From Rhodospirillales bacterium (GTDB lineage Bacteria; Pseudomonadota; Alphaproteobacteria; Reyranellales; Reyranellaceae), in NCBI GenBank assembly GCA_009377525.1, contig WHTW01000014.1, forward strand, positions 1-64,000: a DNA stretch of 64,000 nucleotides, given 5' to 3'. Position numbers and translations under genes: made by a program. The first letter of the stretch is position 1; each line of letters opens with the position of its first letter. A model generated the notes under the pieces. It searched no databases, was not told where the DNA came from, and saw only the letters and a list, made by a program, of their open reading frames with translations. This document shows, piece after piece, positions 17,805 through 26,318 of this stretch.

Positions 17805-18150
17805 CACTGCGAGCGGCGTTGGTAATCACACGCTCAACGGCGCGCGGGTCCGGACACCACGGACGGCGGCCTGCGCGATAACCTCCATGAGGACCTCTAT
17901 ATCGACCGCCGTCGACGTTGCGCCGACCTCGCTCCGGCATCGACGCGGTACACGCCTCGGTCCTTTCACTCTGTCGGTAAGGTCGAGAACCTGACATTGA
18001 CCGTCAGGGCCGCGATCGATGGCACCGGCAACGCCAAACGCCAAGGCCAACGTGATCACGGGCATTGGCACCGACAACAGCCTGTCCGGGTTTTGCCGGC
18101 ATTAACCCGCTGATTGGCGGCGGCAACGACACCTTAGGTTCGGCACGCCG
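17805..18150 (+). pseudogene. decayed RTX (calcium-binding nonapeptide) repeat protein
   Basis: Reading across frameshifts gives GVGNHTLNG, then DTTDGGL-RDNL-LYID, IDAVHASV, FTLSV, VENLTLTVRAAIDGTGN, ANVITGIGTDNSLSG, FAGINPLIGGGNDTL. This is the normal order of a hemolysin-type repeat block of secreted RTX proteins, but at least four frame changes break it. A hydrophobic signal-like segment (LPLLFFAALLAGGAA) is encoded at about 17650-17695, upstream. No intact gene occupies 17454-18331, so this 0.9-kb stretch is mainly the remnant plus the promoter area of the divergent operons. RTX proteins normally leave by type I secretion. Confidence 0.6.
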
Positions 18151-18331
18151 CTGGTCGGCTCCAGCTGCCAGGCCGTTTCTCTTCCGAACGGATGCTTCGG
18201 CCAGGCACATCCGAGGTACCTATTCGGCTTGGATGCCAATGTGCAGTCGATGCGGATAGGTTTGCTCGCGCAAGAGTTCGGCAGGGTGTGGGCGGCCGGT
18301 GGGACGGCTGCCGCTAAGGCAAGGAGAATCC

Positions 18332-18391
18332 ATGTGCGTTTTGAACGTTCGCGGGACGTATCCGACCATCGCGGCTGCAGTGACGGGGTGA
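18332..18391 (+). CDS. 19-codon ORF coupled to the initiating sugar transferase
   Basis: ATG 18332 is preceded by a near-perfect ribosome-binding site (AAGGAGAA, 18321-18328). The frame encodes MCVLNVRGTYPTIAAAVTG and its TGA (18389-18391) overlaps the GTG 18388 that begins the conserved part of the next gene. It may be a leader that couples or tunes translation, or the start of an older gene. The peptide resembles nothing I know. Confidence 0.35.
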   Translation: MCVLNVRGTYPTIAAAVTG

Positions 18392-19098
18392 TCGTGGCGC
18401 CAGATTATATGGGCGGCGAGGCCGTCATGGTGAGCGCGGATGGGCAGGTGGTGCCGGAATTCCTGCCACAGAACTGGCTGCGCGGCACCCGTGCCCTACG
18501 CCAGGGCATGCTGGAGCACATCCTACATCGCGGCCTCGACATCTTTGCGAGCCTCACCCTGTTGCTGCTGACTCTGCCGCTGCTGCTGGTGGTCGCGCTG
18601 ATCATCAAGGTCGATTCGCGCGGGCCGCTCTTTTACCGCCAGGAACGCGTGGGGCAGCACCATCGCCGCTTCCATATCCTGAAGTTCCGCTCCATGGCGG
18701 TCGATGCCGAGAAGCCCGGTGCGGCGGTCTGGGCCACGGTGGGCGACAGCCGGGTGACGCGGGTGGGCCGCTTCATCCGCCTTACCCGCATCGACGAGAT
18801 TCCGCAGGCCATCAACATCCTGCGTGGCGACATGGCCTTCGTCGGCCCGCGACCTGAGCGACCCGTCTTCGTCGAGCAGCTCATCGCCGCCATCCCGCAT
18901 TACGCGGACCGCGCCGCGGTGCGCCCGGGCCTGACTGGCTGGGCACAGGTGAAATACCCGTACGGCGCTTCCATCGAGGATGCACGAGACAAGTTGTCCT
19001 ACGACCTGTGGTACATCCGGGAGCGCAGCCTATGGCTGGACCTGCGCATCATCCTCGCCACGGTCCGGGTGGTGCTGCGGCAGGCGGGAGCACGGTGA
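18388..19098 (+). CDS. undecaprenyl-phosphate sugar phosphotransferase (initiating transferase)
   Basis: 236 residues from GTG 18388; the frame is open from 18229 but the extra N-terminus looks non-coding. It belongs to the bacterial sugar transferase family PF02397: membrane segment LDIFASLTLLLLTLPLLLVV, then SRGPLFYRQERVG, FHILKFRSM, the catalytic DE in TRIDEIPQ, FVGPRPERP and the closing YDLWYIRERS. It transfers a sugar-1-phosphate to undecaprenyl phosphate, the first step of repeat-unit synthesis at the inner membrane. The GTG overlaps the stop of a 19-codon ORF with a strong ribosome-binding site, suggesting coupled translation. It heads a plus-strand operon divergent from the export operon. 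Confidence 0.88.
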   Translation: MIVAPDYMGGEAVMVSADGQVVPEFLPQNWLRGTRALRQGMLEHILHRGLDIFASLTLLLLTLPLLLVVALIIKVDSRGPLFYRQERVGQHHRRFHILKFRSMAVDAEKPGAAVWATVGDSRVTRVGRFIRLTRIDEIPQAINILRGDMAFVGPRPERPVFVEQLIAAIPHYADRAAVRPGLTGWAQVKYPYGASIEDARDKLSYDLWYIRERSLWLDLRIILATVRVVLRQAGAR

Positions 19099-19101
19099 GG
19101 C

Positions 19102-20373
19102 ATGGCGCGCCTGTCCCCCTTGGCCGCCCCGTCGGCGGAAATTCTGCCCTTTCCCGTTGAGATCAAGCGCAGGGACGTCGCACCGGTCCGCTTGCTGACC
19201 TTCAGCACGCTCTACCCCAACGCGGCGCAGCCCAATCACGGCATCTTTGTCGAGAACCGGCTGCGCCACCTGGTGGCGAGTGGCGCGGCGACCAGCACGG
19301 TGGTTGCGCCGGTGCCCTGGTTCCCCTCGCGCGATGCGCGGTTCGGTGAATGGGCGCGCTGCGCCGCGGCGCCGGTCGAGGAGATGCGGCACGGGCTGCG
19401 CGTTCTGCATCCGCGATACGCCGCGCCTCCGCGCCTTGGCATGTATACCGGCCCTTGGGCGCTGCTGCGGGCCGGCCGCGCCGCGCTCGGCCAGTTACTC
19501 GCCGAGGGCGCGCGTTTCGATGCCATCGATGCGCACTATCTCTACCCGGACGGCGTAGCCGCGATGTGGCTTGCGCGCGAGGCCGGGCTGCCGGTAGTGA
19601 TCACCGCGCGCGGTTCGGACGCCAGCCAGCTGCCGCGCTTCGCGATTCCGCGCCGGCTGATCGGCGCTGCACTGCGCGAGGCGGATGCGCTGATCGCGGT
19701 CAGCGCGGGTCTCGCTGCGGGGCTGAACGCTCTGGGTGCGGCACCTGGGAAAGTCACCGTGCTGCGCAACGGCGTCGATCTCGCCGCCTTCGCGCCGCCG
19801 ACTGATCGCGCGACCCTGCGGGCGGAACTCGGCCTGTCGGGACCGGTTATCCTCTCGGTTGGGCATCTAATTGAGAGAAAGGCGCACCATCACGCGATCG
19901 GCGCCCTGGCGGAGCTTCCCGGCGCCAGCTTGTTGATCGCCGGCGAAGGGCCGGAGCGCCGGGCCCTGGCGGCGCTCGCCGAGCGGCTCGGCGTGGCGGC
20001 GCGCGTCCACATGCTGGGCGCCCGGCTGCATGCAGAGTTGGCGAAGCTATATGGCGCGGCCGATGCGCTGGTGCTCGCCTCCACCCGCGAGGGCTGGGCG
20101 AATGTGATGCTGGAAGCGATGGCCTGCGGCACGCCGGTGGTCGCCGGGCCGGCTTGGGGCAGCCGGGAGGCCATTTCGGCCCCCGAGGCCGGACTCGTGC
20201 TCGACGAGGTCGGCCCGGGCACGATCGCCGCGGCGCTCCGGCGGCTGCTGGCCAACCCGCCGGCCCGCCGCGCCACGCGCGCCCATGCCGAACGCTTTGG
20301 CTGGGATGCGACGACGCGCGGCCAAGCCGAGTTATTCACCCAAGTGCTGGCGGTGCGGAGAAGCGCGGCATGA
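19102..20373 (+). CDS. family 4 glycosyltransferase
   Basis: 423-residue GT-B enzyme. The N-terminal domain has TFSTLYPNAAQPNHGIFVENR, found in EPS glycosyltransferases of XrtA-type loci; the C-terminal domain has VLRNGVDLAAFAP, ILSVGHLIERKAH and the sugar-nucleotide EX7E motif in STREGWANVMLEAMACG. It acts in the cytoplasm on the lipid-linked intermediate. Its start is 3 bp after the initiating transferase, and its stop overlaps the next start (ATGA), so the operon is tightly coupled. Donor and linkage are unknown. Confidence 0.88.
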   Translation: MARLSPLAAPSAEILPFPVEIKRRDVAPVRLLTFSTLYPNAAQPNHGIFVENRLRHLVASGAATSTVVAPVPWFPSRDARFGEWARCAAAPVEEMRHGLRVLHPRYAAPPRLGMYTGPWALLRAGRAALGQLLAEGARFDAIDAHYLYPDGVAAMWLAREAGLPVVITARGSDASQLPRFAIPRRLIGAALREADALIAVSAGLAAGLNALGAAPGKVTVLRNGVDLAAFAPPTDRATLRAELGLSGPVILSVGHLIERKAHHHAIGALAELPGASLLIAGEGPERRALAALAERLGVAARVHMLGARLHAELAKLYGAADALVLASTREGWANVMLEAMACGTPVVAGPAWGSREAISAPEAGLVLDEVGPGTIAAALRRLLANPPARRATRAHAERFGWDATTRGQAELFTQVLAVRRSAA

Positions 20374-21332
20374 CGCTTTGGCTGGTCACCGGTGGTTGCG
20401 GCTTCATCGGTTCGCATCTCTGCGCCGCCCTTGTCGCGGCCGGGCAGAGCGTGCGGGTGTTGGACAACCTGTCCACGGGCCGGCGGGAGAACCTTGCCCC
20501 CGGCGCCGAGTTGCTGGTGGGAGATGTGGGCGATCCGGAGCTGCTGGCGCGCGCTATGGAAGGCGTTGCCGGCTGCTTCCACCTCGCCGCCATCGCCTCA
20601 GTGGAGCGCGGCGTGCGCGAATGGCGGGAAACGCACCGAGTGAATCTCTCTGCTTTCGTTGCGCTGCTGGACGCGGCGCGGGCGGCAGGCGGCGTGCCGG
20701 TGGTCTATGCCTCCTCCGCCGCCGTTTATGGCAGCAACGACGCGCTGCCGCTCGCCGAGACGGCGGACACACGGCCGATTTCCGCCTATGGCGCCGACAA
20801 GCTGGGCTGCGAGCTGCAGGCACGGGTCGCCGGGGCGGTGCACGGCATACCGACACTCGGGTTGCGTTTTTTCAATGTTTATGGCGTGCGGCAGGACCCG
20901 GCCTCTCCCTATTCCGGGGTAATTTCCATCTTCGCCGACCGGCTGCTGCGCGGCGAGGCGCTGACCGTGTTCGGCGACGGGCTGCAGAGCCGCGATTTCG
21001 TGCATGTCTCCGAGGTTGTGGCGGCGCTGCGTGCCGGCATGGGCCGGGCGGATACGGCAGCGCCGGTATTCAATGTCTGCGCCGGGCGCAGCACCACGGT
21101 GCTGGGGCTGGCACGGACTCTGGCTGAAGCCTGCGACAGAGAGCCCGTCATCGATCATGCGCTCGGCCGCTCCGGGGAGGTGCGCCATTCGCTCGGCGCG
21201 CCGGAGGCCGCACGCGCCACACTTGGTCTGAGCGAGCCGTTGCCGCTGCTGGATGGGCTGCGAGAGGTGGTGGGTTGGATGCGCGCCGGCCGACCGCTGC
21301 TGGCGGCGTCCAAGCTAGTTCAAGGCGAGTAG
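20370..21332 (+). CDS. NAD-dependent epimerase (extended SDR)
   Basis: 320 residues from ATG 20370, which overlaps the preceding stop. GGCGFIG is at 8-14, serines at 115-116 (ASSAAVYG) and the Y140-x3-K144 pair in AYGADK. RFFNVYGVRQDP and FGDGLQSRDFVHV mark the UDP-glucose/UDP-GlcNAc 4-epimerase branch. It probably provides an epimerised UDP-hexose for the adjacent glycosyltransferases. Its 3' end overlaps a small convergent membrane-protein gene by 18 bp. Confidence 0.87.
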   Translation: MTLWLVTGGCGFIGSHLCAALVAAGQSVRVLDNLSTGRRENLAPGAELLVGDVGDPELLARAMEGVAGCFHLAAIASVERGVREWRETHRVNLSAFVALLDAARAAGGVPVVYASSAAVYGSNDALPLAETADTRPISAYGADKLGCELQARVAGAVHGIPTLGLRFFNVYGVRQDPASPYSGVISIFADRLLRGEALTVFGDGLQSRDFVHVSEVVAALRAGMGRADTAAPVFNVCAGRSTTVLGLARTLAEACDREPVIDHALGRSGEVRHSLGAPEAARATLGLSEPLPLLDGLREVVGWMRAGRPLLAASKLVQGE

Positions 21333-21488
21333 CGCAATGACCGCGATACCGGCCCAAAGAAGCAGCGACAGGAGAATAATCACCAGTGCGGCGGCCGGCC
21401 ACGGCCGGCGCGTTCTGACCCCAGCACGCGATGGCAGCGCATGGGCGAACCCGGCATGGGCTTTGTCAACTTTCTTGGCAGCGACCAC
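21315..21488 (-). CDS. small single-helix membrane protein, hypothetical
   Basis: A 57-residue frame from GTG 21488 with a good ribosome-binding site (GAGG, 7 nt upstream). A basic N-terminus (VVAAKKVDKAH, then RTRRP) is followed by one strong transmembrane helix, WPAAALVIILLSLLLWAGIA and VIALLAL, ending LN. The inside-positive arrangement predicts a C-out single-span inner-membrane protein. It lies between the epimerase and the asparagine synthase on the opposite strand. No family is recognised; the clean hydropathy argues against chance. Confidence 0.42.
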   Translation of the reverse strand: MVAAKKVDKAHAGFAHALPSRAGVRTRRPWPAAALVIILLSLLLWAGIAVIALLALN

Positions 21489-21635
21489 GCGACATCCTCA
21501 GGCGAATGAACGGTCACAGTACCGATTCAATAGCCGACTAGTGGGAGACGGCAAAGGGCAAGTCGGAAATTCTTCTGTCGGCAAACGTTGCGGCGCCGTG
21601 CTTAGTAAACACGCTACGGTGGAAAAGGTTGCTAC

Positions 21636-23558
21636 ATGTGCGGCATAGCGGGCCTATTCCATCCTTTCCGCCCCGCGGTTCCGACGATGCGTAGCCTGAG
21701 GGCAATGACCGAAGCGCAGCGCCATCGCGGGCCGGATGGAGAAGGTTTCCACGCTGAGCCGCACCTCGGCTTCGGCCACCGGCGGCTGGCCATCGTGGAC
21801 CTGGCCGGTGGGGCGCAGCCCATGGCGACCGAAGACGGGGCGGTGGTCGTCACCTTTAATGGCGAGATCTACAATCATGAGGTGCTGCGCCGCCTGCTCG
21901 AGGCGCGTGGCCATGTCTTCCACAGTCGCTCCGATACCGAGGTGCTGTTGCATGGCTGGCGGGAATGGGGGGCGCAGATGCCAGCCCGCCTGATCGGCAT
22001 GTTCGCCTTCGCGCTGTGGGACCGCAGGGCGGGGCGGCTGCTGCTGGCGCGCGACCCGCTCGGCGAGAAGCCGCTGCATTACGCTTGGCTGCCGGATGGT
22101 GGCTTCGCCTTTGCCTCGGAGATCGGCGGGCTGAAGGCACTGTCTGAGCTGCCGCGCGGCCTCGATCCGGTGGCGCTGGATGACTTCCTGGCCCTCGGCT
22201 ACGTGCCGGAGCCGGCGACCATTTATGCCGCCATTCGCCGCCTGCCGCCGGGGCATCTCATGCTGCTCGGCCTTGGGGAGGCGCAGGCGGCCCCGCAGCG
22301 CTACTGGGCGCCGCCACGCGTTGCCGTCGCCGGCGGCGCTGATGCAGCCGAGGCATTGCGGTCGCGCCTCGATGCTGCGGTGCGGGCGCGGATGATGGCC
22401 GATGTGCCCCTTGGCGCGTTCCTTTCGGGCGGCATCGATTCCGGCGCGGTGACCAGTCTCGCCGGGATGGCGGCAAGCCAGCCGCTTGCCACCTTCACCA
22501 TCGGTTTCGCGGGCGCGGCGGACGAGCGGCCGGATGCCGCGCTGGTGGCCACGCGCTACGGCACGCGCCATGTCGCCGAGGACGGCATGGCGGCGGATTA
22601 CCTCGCCATGGCGCGCGAGATCCCGCGCCTGTTCGGCGAACCCTTCGGCGACCATTCCGCGGTGCCGACCCTGGCGGTGGCGAGCTTGGCGCGGCGCGAT
22701 GTAACAGTGGCGCTGTCCGGCGATGGCGGCGACGAGGTGTTTGCCGGGTATCGCCGCTACCGCTTCCACATGATAGCCGAGGCGGCGCGACGGCTGCTGC
22801 CGACCCGGCTACGCCGCGGCGCGGTGGCTGCGCTGGCCCGGGCCTATCCGAAGCTCGACCGGGCGCCACGCTGGCTGCGCGCCAAGACGACTCTGACCGA
22901 GATCAGCTTGGATAGCGCGCTTGGCTACTATGGCATGGTCTGCAAGCTGGCCGAGGGAAGGCGCCGAGCGCTGTTCTCGCCAGCGCAGCGCGCGGCGGTG
23001 GCAGGGCATGATCCCTCGGCGCGATTTGCGGCGCTGATGGCAGAATGCGACCCGGAAGATTCGCTCCTACAGGCCCAATACGCCGATCTGCAGACCTATC
23101 TGCCTGGCGACATCCTGGCCAAGGTGGACCGAACCAGCATGGCTGTTTCGCTGGAAGTGCGCCCGCCGCTGCTGGACCCGGAACTCGTAAGCTGGGGCCT
23201 GGCTTTGCCGGCGGCGGCGAAGCTGCGCGGCGGAGTGGGCAAGCGAGTTCTGCGCGAGGCCGCTTCGGCCTTGCTGCCGGCGACGCTCCTGCAGCGACGC
23301 AAGCGGGGGTTCGCGACGGAACTCCGAGGGCAATTTTGCGCCGCCGCGCCGCAGATCCGGACGCGGCTGACGGGCGGGCCGATGGCCGAGAGCGGGCTGT
23401 TCGATCTGCAGGCGGTGGGGCGGTTGGCGGACCAGCACGGCAGTGGCGATTTTGATCATACACAGGCCCTTTGGAATCTACTGGTGGTCGAAGGTTTTCT
23501 TTTGGCTGAGGCAACGCGATCGGACGAGGGTTCGATGGCGGTGCGTCGCGTCGCGTGA
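21636..23558 (+). CDS. asparagine synthase-type amidotransferase, XrtA-locus family
   Basis: 640 residues, close to TIGR03108 in length and order. Cys2 is the glutaminase nucleophile (MCGIAGLF), followed by RGPDGEG and FNGEIYN; the synthetase half has the PPi loop SGGIDS at 264-269 and SGDGGDEVFAGY. In XrtA loci this protein is thought to amidate a sugar carboxylate or another group of the polysaccharide; the acceptor is unknown. The presence of uronic-acid enzymes (UDP-GlcUA epimerase, decarboxylase) makes uronamide formation a reasonable guess. A fragment of another gene follows directly at 23555. Confidence 0.9.
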   Translation: MCGIAGLFHPFRPAVPTMRSLRAMTEAQRHRGPDGEGFHAEPHLGFGHRRLAIVDLAGGAQPMATEDGAVVVTFNGEIYNHEVLRRLLEARGHVFHSRSDTEVLLHGWREWGAQMPARLIGMFAFALWDRRAGRLLLARDPLGEKPLHYAWLPDGGFAFASEIGGLKALSELPRGLDPVALDDFLALGYVPEPATIYAAIRRLPPGHLMLLGLGEAQAAPQRYWAPPRVAVAGGADAAEALRSRLDAAVRARMMADVPLGAFLSGGIDSGAVTSLAGMAASQPLATFTIGFAGAADERPDAALVATRYGTRHVAEDGMAADYLAMAREIPRLFGEPFGDHSAVPTLAVASLARRDVTVALSGDGGDEVFAGYRRYRFHMIAEAARRLLPTRLRRGAVAALARAYPKLDRAPRWLRAKTTLTEISLDSALGYYGMVCKLAEGRRRALFSPAQRAAVAGHDPSARFAALMAECDPEDSLLQAQYADLQTYLPGDILAKVDRTSMAVSLEVRPPLLDPELVSWGLALPAAAKLRGGVGKRVLREAASALLPATLLQRRKRGFATELRGQFCAAAPQIRTRLTGGPMAESGLFDLQAVGRLADQHGSGDFDHTQALWNLLVVEGFLLAEATRSDEGSMAVRRVA

Positions 23559-23713
23559 AGCAGGTGCTCTGCGCCACCGGGCAGCACCGCGAGCTGCTGG
23601 ACCAGGTGCTGCCGGCCTCAACCCGGACGACGACCTCGTCTTCATGCATCCGATGGGCTGGTTGTCGCTGCGCGAACGGGCAGGGCTGCTGTCGGAGCGG
23701 ATGGGGTTGCAGC
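23555..23713 (+). pseudogene. fragment of a WecB-like UDP-GlcNAc 2-epimerase
   Basis: The first frame gives VLCATGQHRELLDQVL; after a one-base shift the next frame continues GLNPDDDLVFMHPMGWLSL. VTGQHREMLD followed by PDYDLN is the N-terminal signature of UDP-N-acetylglucosamine 2-epimerases, so this is a roughly 50-codon remnant with one frameshift and neither gene end. It fills the gap between the amidotransferase and the next glycosyltransferase exactly. Confidence 0.55.
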
Positions 23714-24868
23714 ATGCGCATCCTCTATAGCCATCGCATTCAGTCCCATGACGGAATGGGCGTGCATATCGAGGCGCTGGTCGCCGCACTGCGCGCTGCC
23801 GGGCACGAGGTCTGCGTTGTCGGGCCGCCGGCCTATGACGCCGTGGCACTGGGCGGCGAGAGCCCGGCGTTCGCGCGCATCCGCCGCCTGCTACCCGGGG
23901 CACTGCGCGAGTTGGCGGAGATGGCCTATGGGCTGGTCTCCACCGTGCGGCTGGCGCGCGCGGCGCGGACCTTCCGACCAGATATCGTCTATGAGCGCGC
24001 CAACCTTTTCCACGTCGCAGGAAGCTGGACGGCGTGGCGCCATGGCGTGCCGCTGCTGCTGGAAGTGAATTCGCCGCTCGCCGAGGAACGCACCGGCTTC
24101 AGCGGACTGCGGCTGAAGCGACTGGCCCATGCCGCGGAGCGTTTTGTGTGGCGCCGCGCGGACATCGTCCTGCCGGTCACCGACGTGTTGGCTGGCCATG
24201 TGACGGCGGCGGGCGTGCCGCGCACGCGCATCGCGGTGGTGCCGAACGGCATCGATCTCGAGGATTTTGCCGGGCTTGCCGCACGGCCGGCGGACGAGGC
24301 TGTGCAGCTTGGCTTCGTTGGGTTCGTGCGCCACTGGCATGGGCTTGACCGGGTGCTGCGCGGGCTTGCCGCCTGGAAGGGAGCGCAGCGCCTCGACCTC
24401 ACCGTGGTGGGGGACGGGCCGGCGCGCGTCGATCTCGAATCCCTCGCCGCGGAACTCGGACTCGCCGACCGCGTGCGCTTCACCGGTCTCGCGACTCGAG
24501 AGGAGATCCCTAGCCTGGTGGCCAGCTTCGACATCGCGCTGCAGCCCGCCTCTGTGCCGTATGCCTCGCCGCTGAAGCTGTTTGAGTACATGGCGGCGGG
24601 GCGGGCCATCATCGCCCCCGACCAGCCCAATATCCGCGAGGTGCTGGAGCAGGGCCGCACCGCGTTGCTATTCGACCCGGCCAACCCCGAGGCGATGTGG
24701 CAGGGTATCGAGACCCTGGTGCGGGATGCGGCACTGCGCGTACGCCTCGGCGCCGCGGCGCGGAAGGAGGTGCTGCGACGGGACTTCACCTGGGCCGGCA
24801 ATGCGCGCCGTGTCGTCACCCTGGCCGAATGCGCGCTGGACGGGCGAAGGACGGGATCACGGACATGA
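23714..24868 (+). CDS. family 4 glycosyltransferase, exosortase-A-locus type
   Basis: 384 residues from ATG 23714. MRILYSHRIQSHDGMGVHIE is typical of the TIGR04063-like glycosyltransferases linked to XrtA loci. The C-terminal domain has VVPNGIDLEDF, LGFVGFVRHWHGLDR, VVGDGP and SPLKLFEYMAAGRAII with the EX7E-type donor site. It acts on lipid-linked sugars in the cytoplasm. A longer upstream frame belongs to the WecB-like remnant. The stop overlaps the ATG of a decayed oxidoreductase gene (ATGA, 24865-24868), showing that an intact gene once followed in the operon. Confidence 0.87.
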   Translation: MRILYSHRIQSHDGMGVHIEALVAALRAAGHEVCVVGPPAYDAVALGGESPAFARIRRLLPGALRELAEMAYGLVSTVRLARAARTFRPDIVYERANLFHVAGSWTAWRHGVPLLLEVNSPLAEERTGFSGLRLKRLAHAAERFVWRRADIVLPVTDVLAGHVTAAGVPRTRIAVVPNGIDLEDFAGLAARPADEAVQLGFVGFVRHWHGLDRVLRGLAAWKGAQRLDLTVVGDGPARVDLESLAAELGLADRVRFTGLATREEIPSLVASFDIALQPASVPYASPLKLFEYMAAGRAIIAPDQPNIREVLEQGRTALLFDPANPEAMWQGIETLVRDAALRVRLGAAARKEVLRRDFTWAGNARRVVTLAECALDGRRTGSRT

Positions 24869-25020
24869 GACGCATCTGCATGATCGGTGTGGGCGTCATC
24901 GCCCCACACCCATGCCGAGGCATTGCGCGCCGTGCCGGGCGTGCGATGAGCGCGGTGGTCGATTCCCGCCTCGGTGGCAGAGGGCCAGGCGACACTGCGG
25001 TTTCATCCGCTTGGTCCTGC
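24865..25020 (+). pseudogene. 5' remnant of a second oxidoreductase-SDR fusion gene
   Basis: Translation from ATG 24865 gives MRRICMIGVGVIA, then after a frame change HAEALRAVPGV and SAVVDSRL. This aligns with the start of the intact fusion protein at 32697 (MRRICLVGAGGIARIHAEVL). The similarity fades near 25020. The DNA from 25020 to 25283 contains nothing I can name. The matching 3' part lies at 26319-26607, beyond the intact decarboxylase gene. Confidence 0.65.
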
Positions 25021-25283
25021 TCAAGATCGACGCGCTGATCACCACGAGCGTGCGACGCGTCCAAGCAGACCTATGGCTCACTTATCGCAATTGCCCACTG
25101 ACGATCCCAGTCGGCGCGCAGCTCCCATCGCTCCGGCCAGCGTCGGAGCCTGCGGGGTGTTCGCGCGCGTAAATACCAATCCTCTTGGCCCTGTTGCGCT
25201 CAAGCAGTCCTGCCGCCCTGCCCCGCAACGACAGCTTGAGAAATCGGGCTAGACACTCACCGCAACCCATTTCAGTGAGACTC

Positions 25284-26258
25284 ATGAGCAAGAGAATACT
25301 GGTCACCGGCGGCGCGGGCTTCCTGGGCTCGCATCTGTGCGAGCGATTGCTGGCGGCCGGCAACGACGTGCTGTGCGTCGACAACTACTTCACCGGCAGC
25401 AAGCAGAACATCGTCAACTGCCTGGACAATCCGCGCTTCGAGCTGATGCGCCACGACGTGACCTTCCCGCTCTATGTCGAGGTCGACGAGATCTACAATC
25501 TCGCCTGCCCGGCCTCGCCGATCCACTACCAGCACGATCCCGTGCAGACGACCAAGACCTCGGTGCACGGCGCCATCAACATGCTGGGCCTGGCCAAGCG
25601 CACGCGCGCCAAGATCTTCCAGGCCTCGACCAGCGAGGTCTACGGCGATCCGACCGTGCATCCGCAGGTCGAGAGCTATCGCGGCAACGTCAATCCGCTG
25701 GGCCCGCGCGCCTGCTACGACGAGGGCAAGCGCTGCGCCGAGACGCTGTTCTTCGACTACTGGCGGCAACACAAGCTCCGCATCAAGGTCGCGCGCATCT
25801 TCAATACCTACGGTCCGCGCATGCATCCCAACGACGGCCGCGTGGTCTCGAACTTCATCGTCCAGGCGCTCAAGGGCGAGGACATCACGATCTACGGCGA
25901 CGGCCTGCAGACCCGCGCCTTCTGCTACGTCGACGACCTGATCGAGGGCTGGCTACGGCTGATGGATCACACGCCGGACGACTTCACCGGGCCGGTCAAT
26001 CTCGGCAATCCGGTCGAGATGCCGATCAAGCATCTCGCCGAGAAGGTGATCGAGCTGGTCGGCGGCAAGTCGAAGCTGGTGATCGCCCGGCCGCTGCCGG
26101 TCGACGATCCGCTGCAGCGCTGCCCCGACATCACGCTGGCGCGCGACATGCTCAAGTGGGAGCCCAAAGTCAACCTCGATCAAGGCCTCGACCGGACCAT
26201 CACCTATTTCGATGGGCTGTTGCGCACCAACCAAGACGTCGGGCGGATGGCGCGCTAG
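25284..26258 (+). CDS. UDP-glucuronate decarboxylase (UXS-like SDR)
   Basis: 324 residues from ATG 25284. GGAGFLG is at 9-15, STSEVYGD at 115-122 and YDEGK (Y145, K149) forms the catalytic pair. [30 protein letters not shown] and the QRCPDI segment near the C-terminus are diagnostic of UDP-xylose synthases, which convert UDP-glucuronate to UDP-xylose in the cytoplasm. The gene sits between two fragments of a decayed oxidoreductase-fusion gene, so it probably arrived by replacement or insertion. Confidence 0.92.
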   Translation: MSKRILVTGGAGFLGSHLCERLLAAGNDVLCVDNYFTGSKQNIVNCLDNPRFELMRHDVTFPLYVEVDEIYNLACPASPIHYQHDPVQTTKTSVHGAINMLGLAKRTRAKIFQASTSEVYGDPTVHPQVESYRGNVNPLGPRACYDEGKRCAETLFFDYWRQHKLRIKVARIFNTYGPRMHPNDGRVVSNFIVQALKGEDITIYGDGLQTRAFCYVDDLIEGWLRLMDHTPDDFTGPVNLGNPVEMPIKHLAEKVIELVGGKSKLVIARPLPVDDPLQRCPDITLARDMLKWEPKVNLDQGLDRTITYFDGLLRTNQDVGRMAR

Positions 26259-26318
26259 TCTGGATGCTTCACGCCGGCTTTTGGCGGGCTGCCGAAATGC
26301 AACCGCCTGCCGCCCGAT

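Noticed and set aside
17494-17994. A 166-codon frame proposed as an intact signal-peptide protein
   Set aside because: Only the hydrophobic segment looks real; downstream the RTX motifs appear in other frames, so the frame is part of a decayed gene, not a working one.
21337-21648. A 103-codon plus-strand frame between the epimerase and the asparagine synthase
   Set aside because: It overlaps a more convincing minus-strand membrane-protein frame, has no ribosome-binding site and shows no protein-like character.
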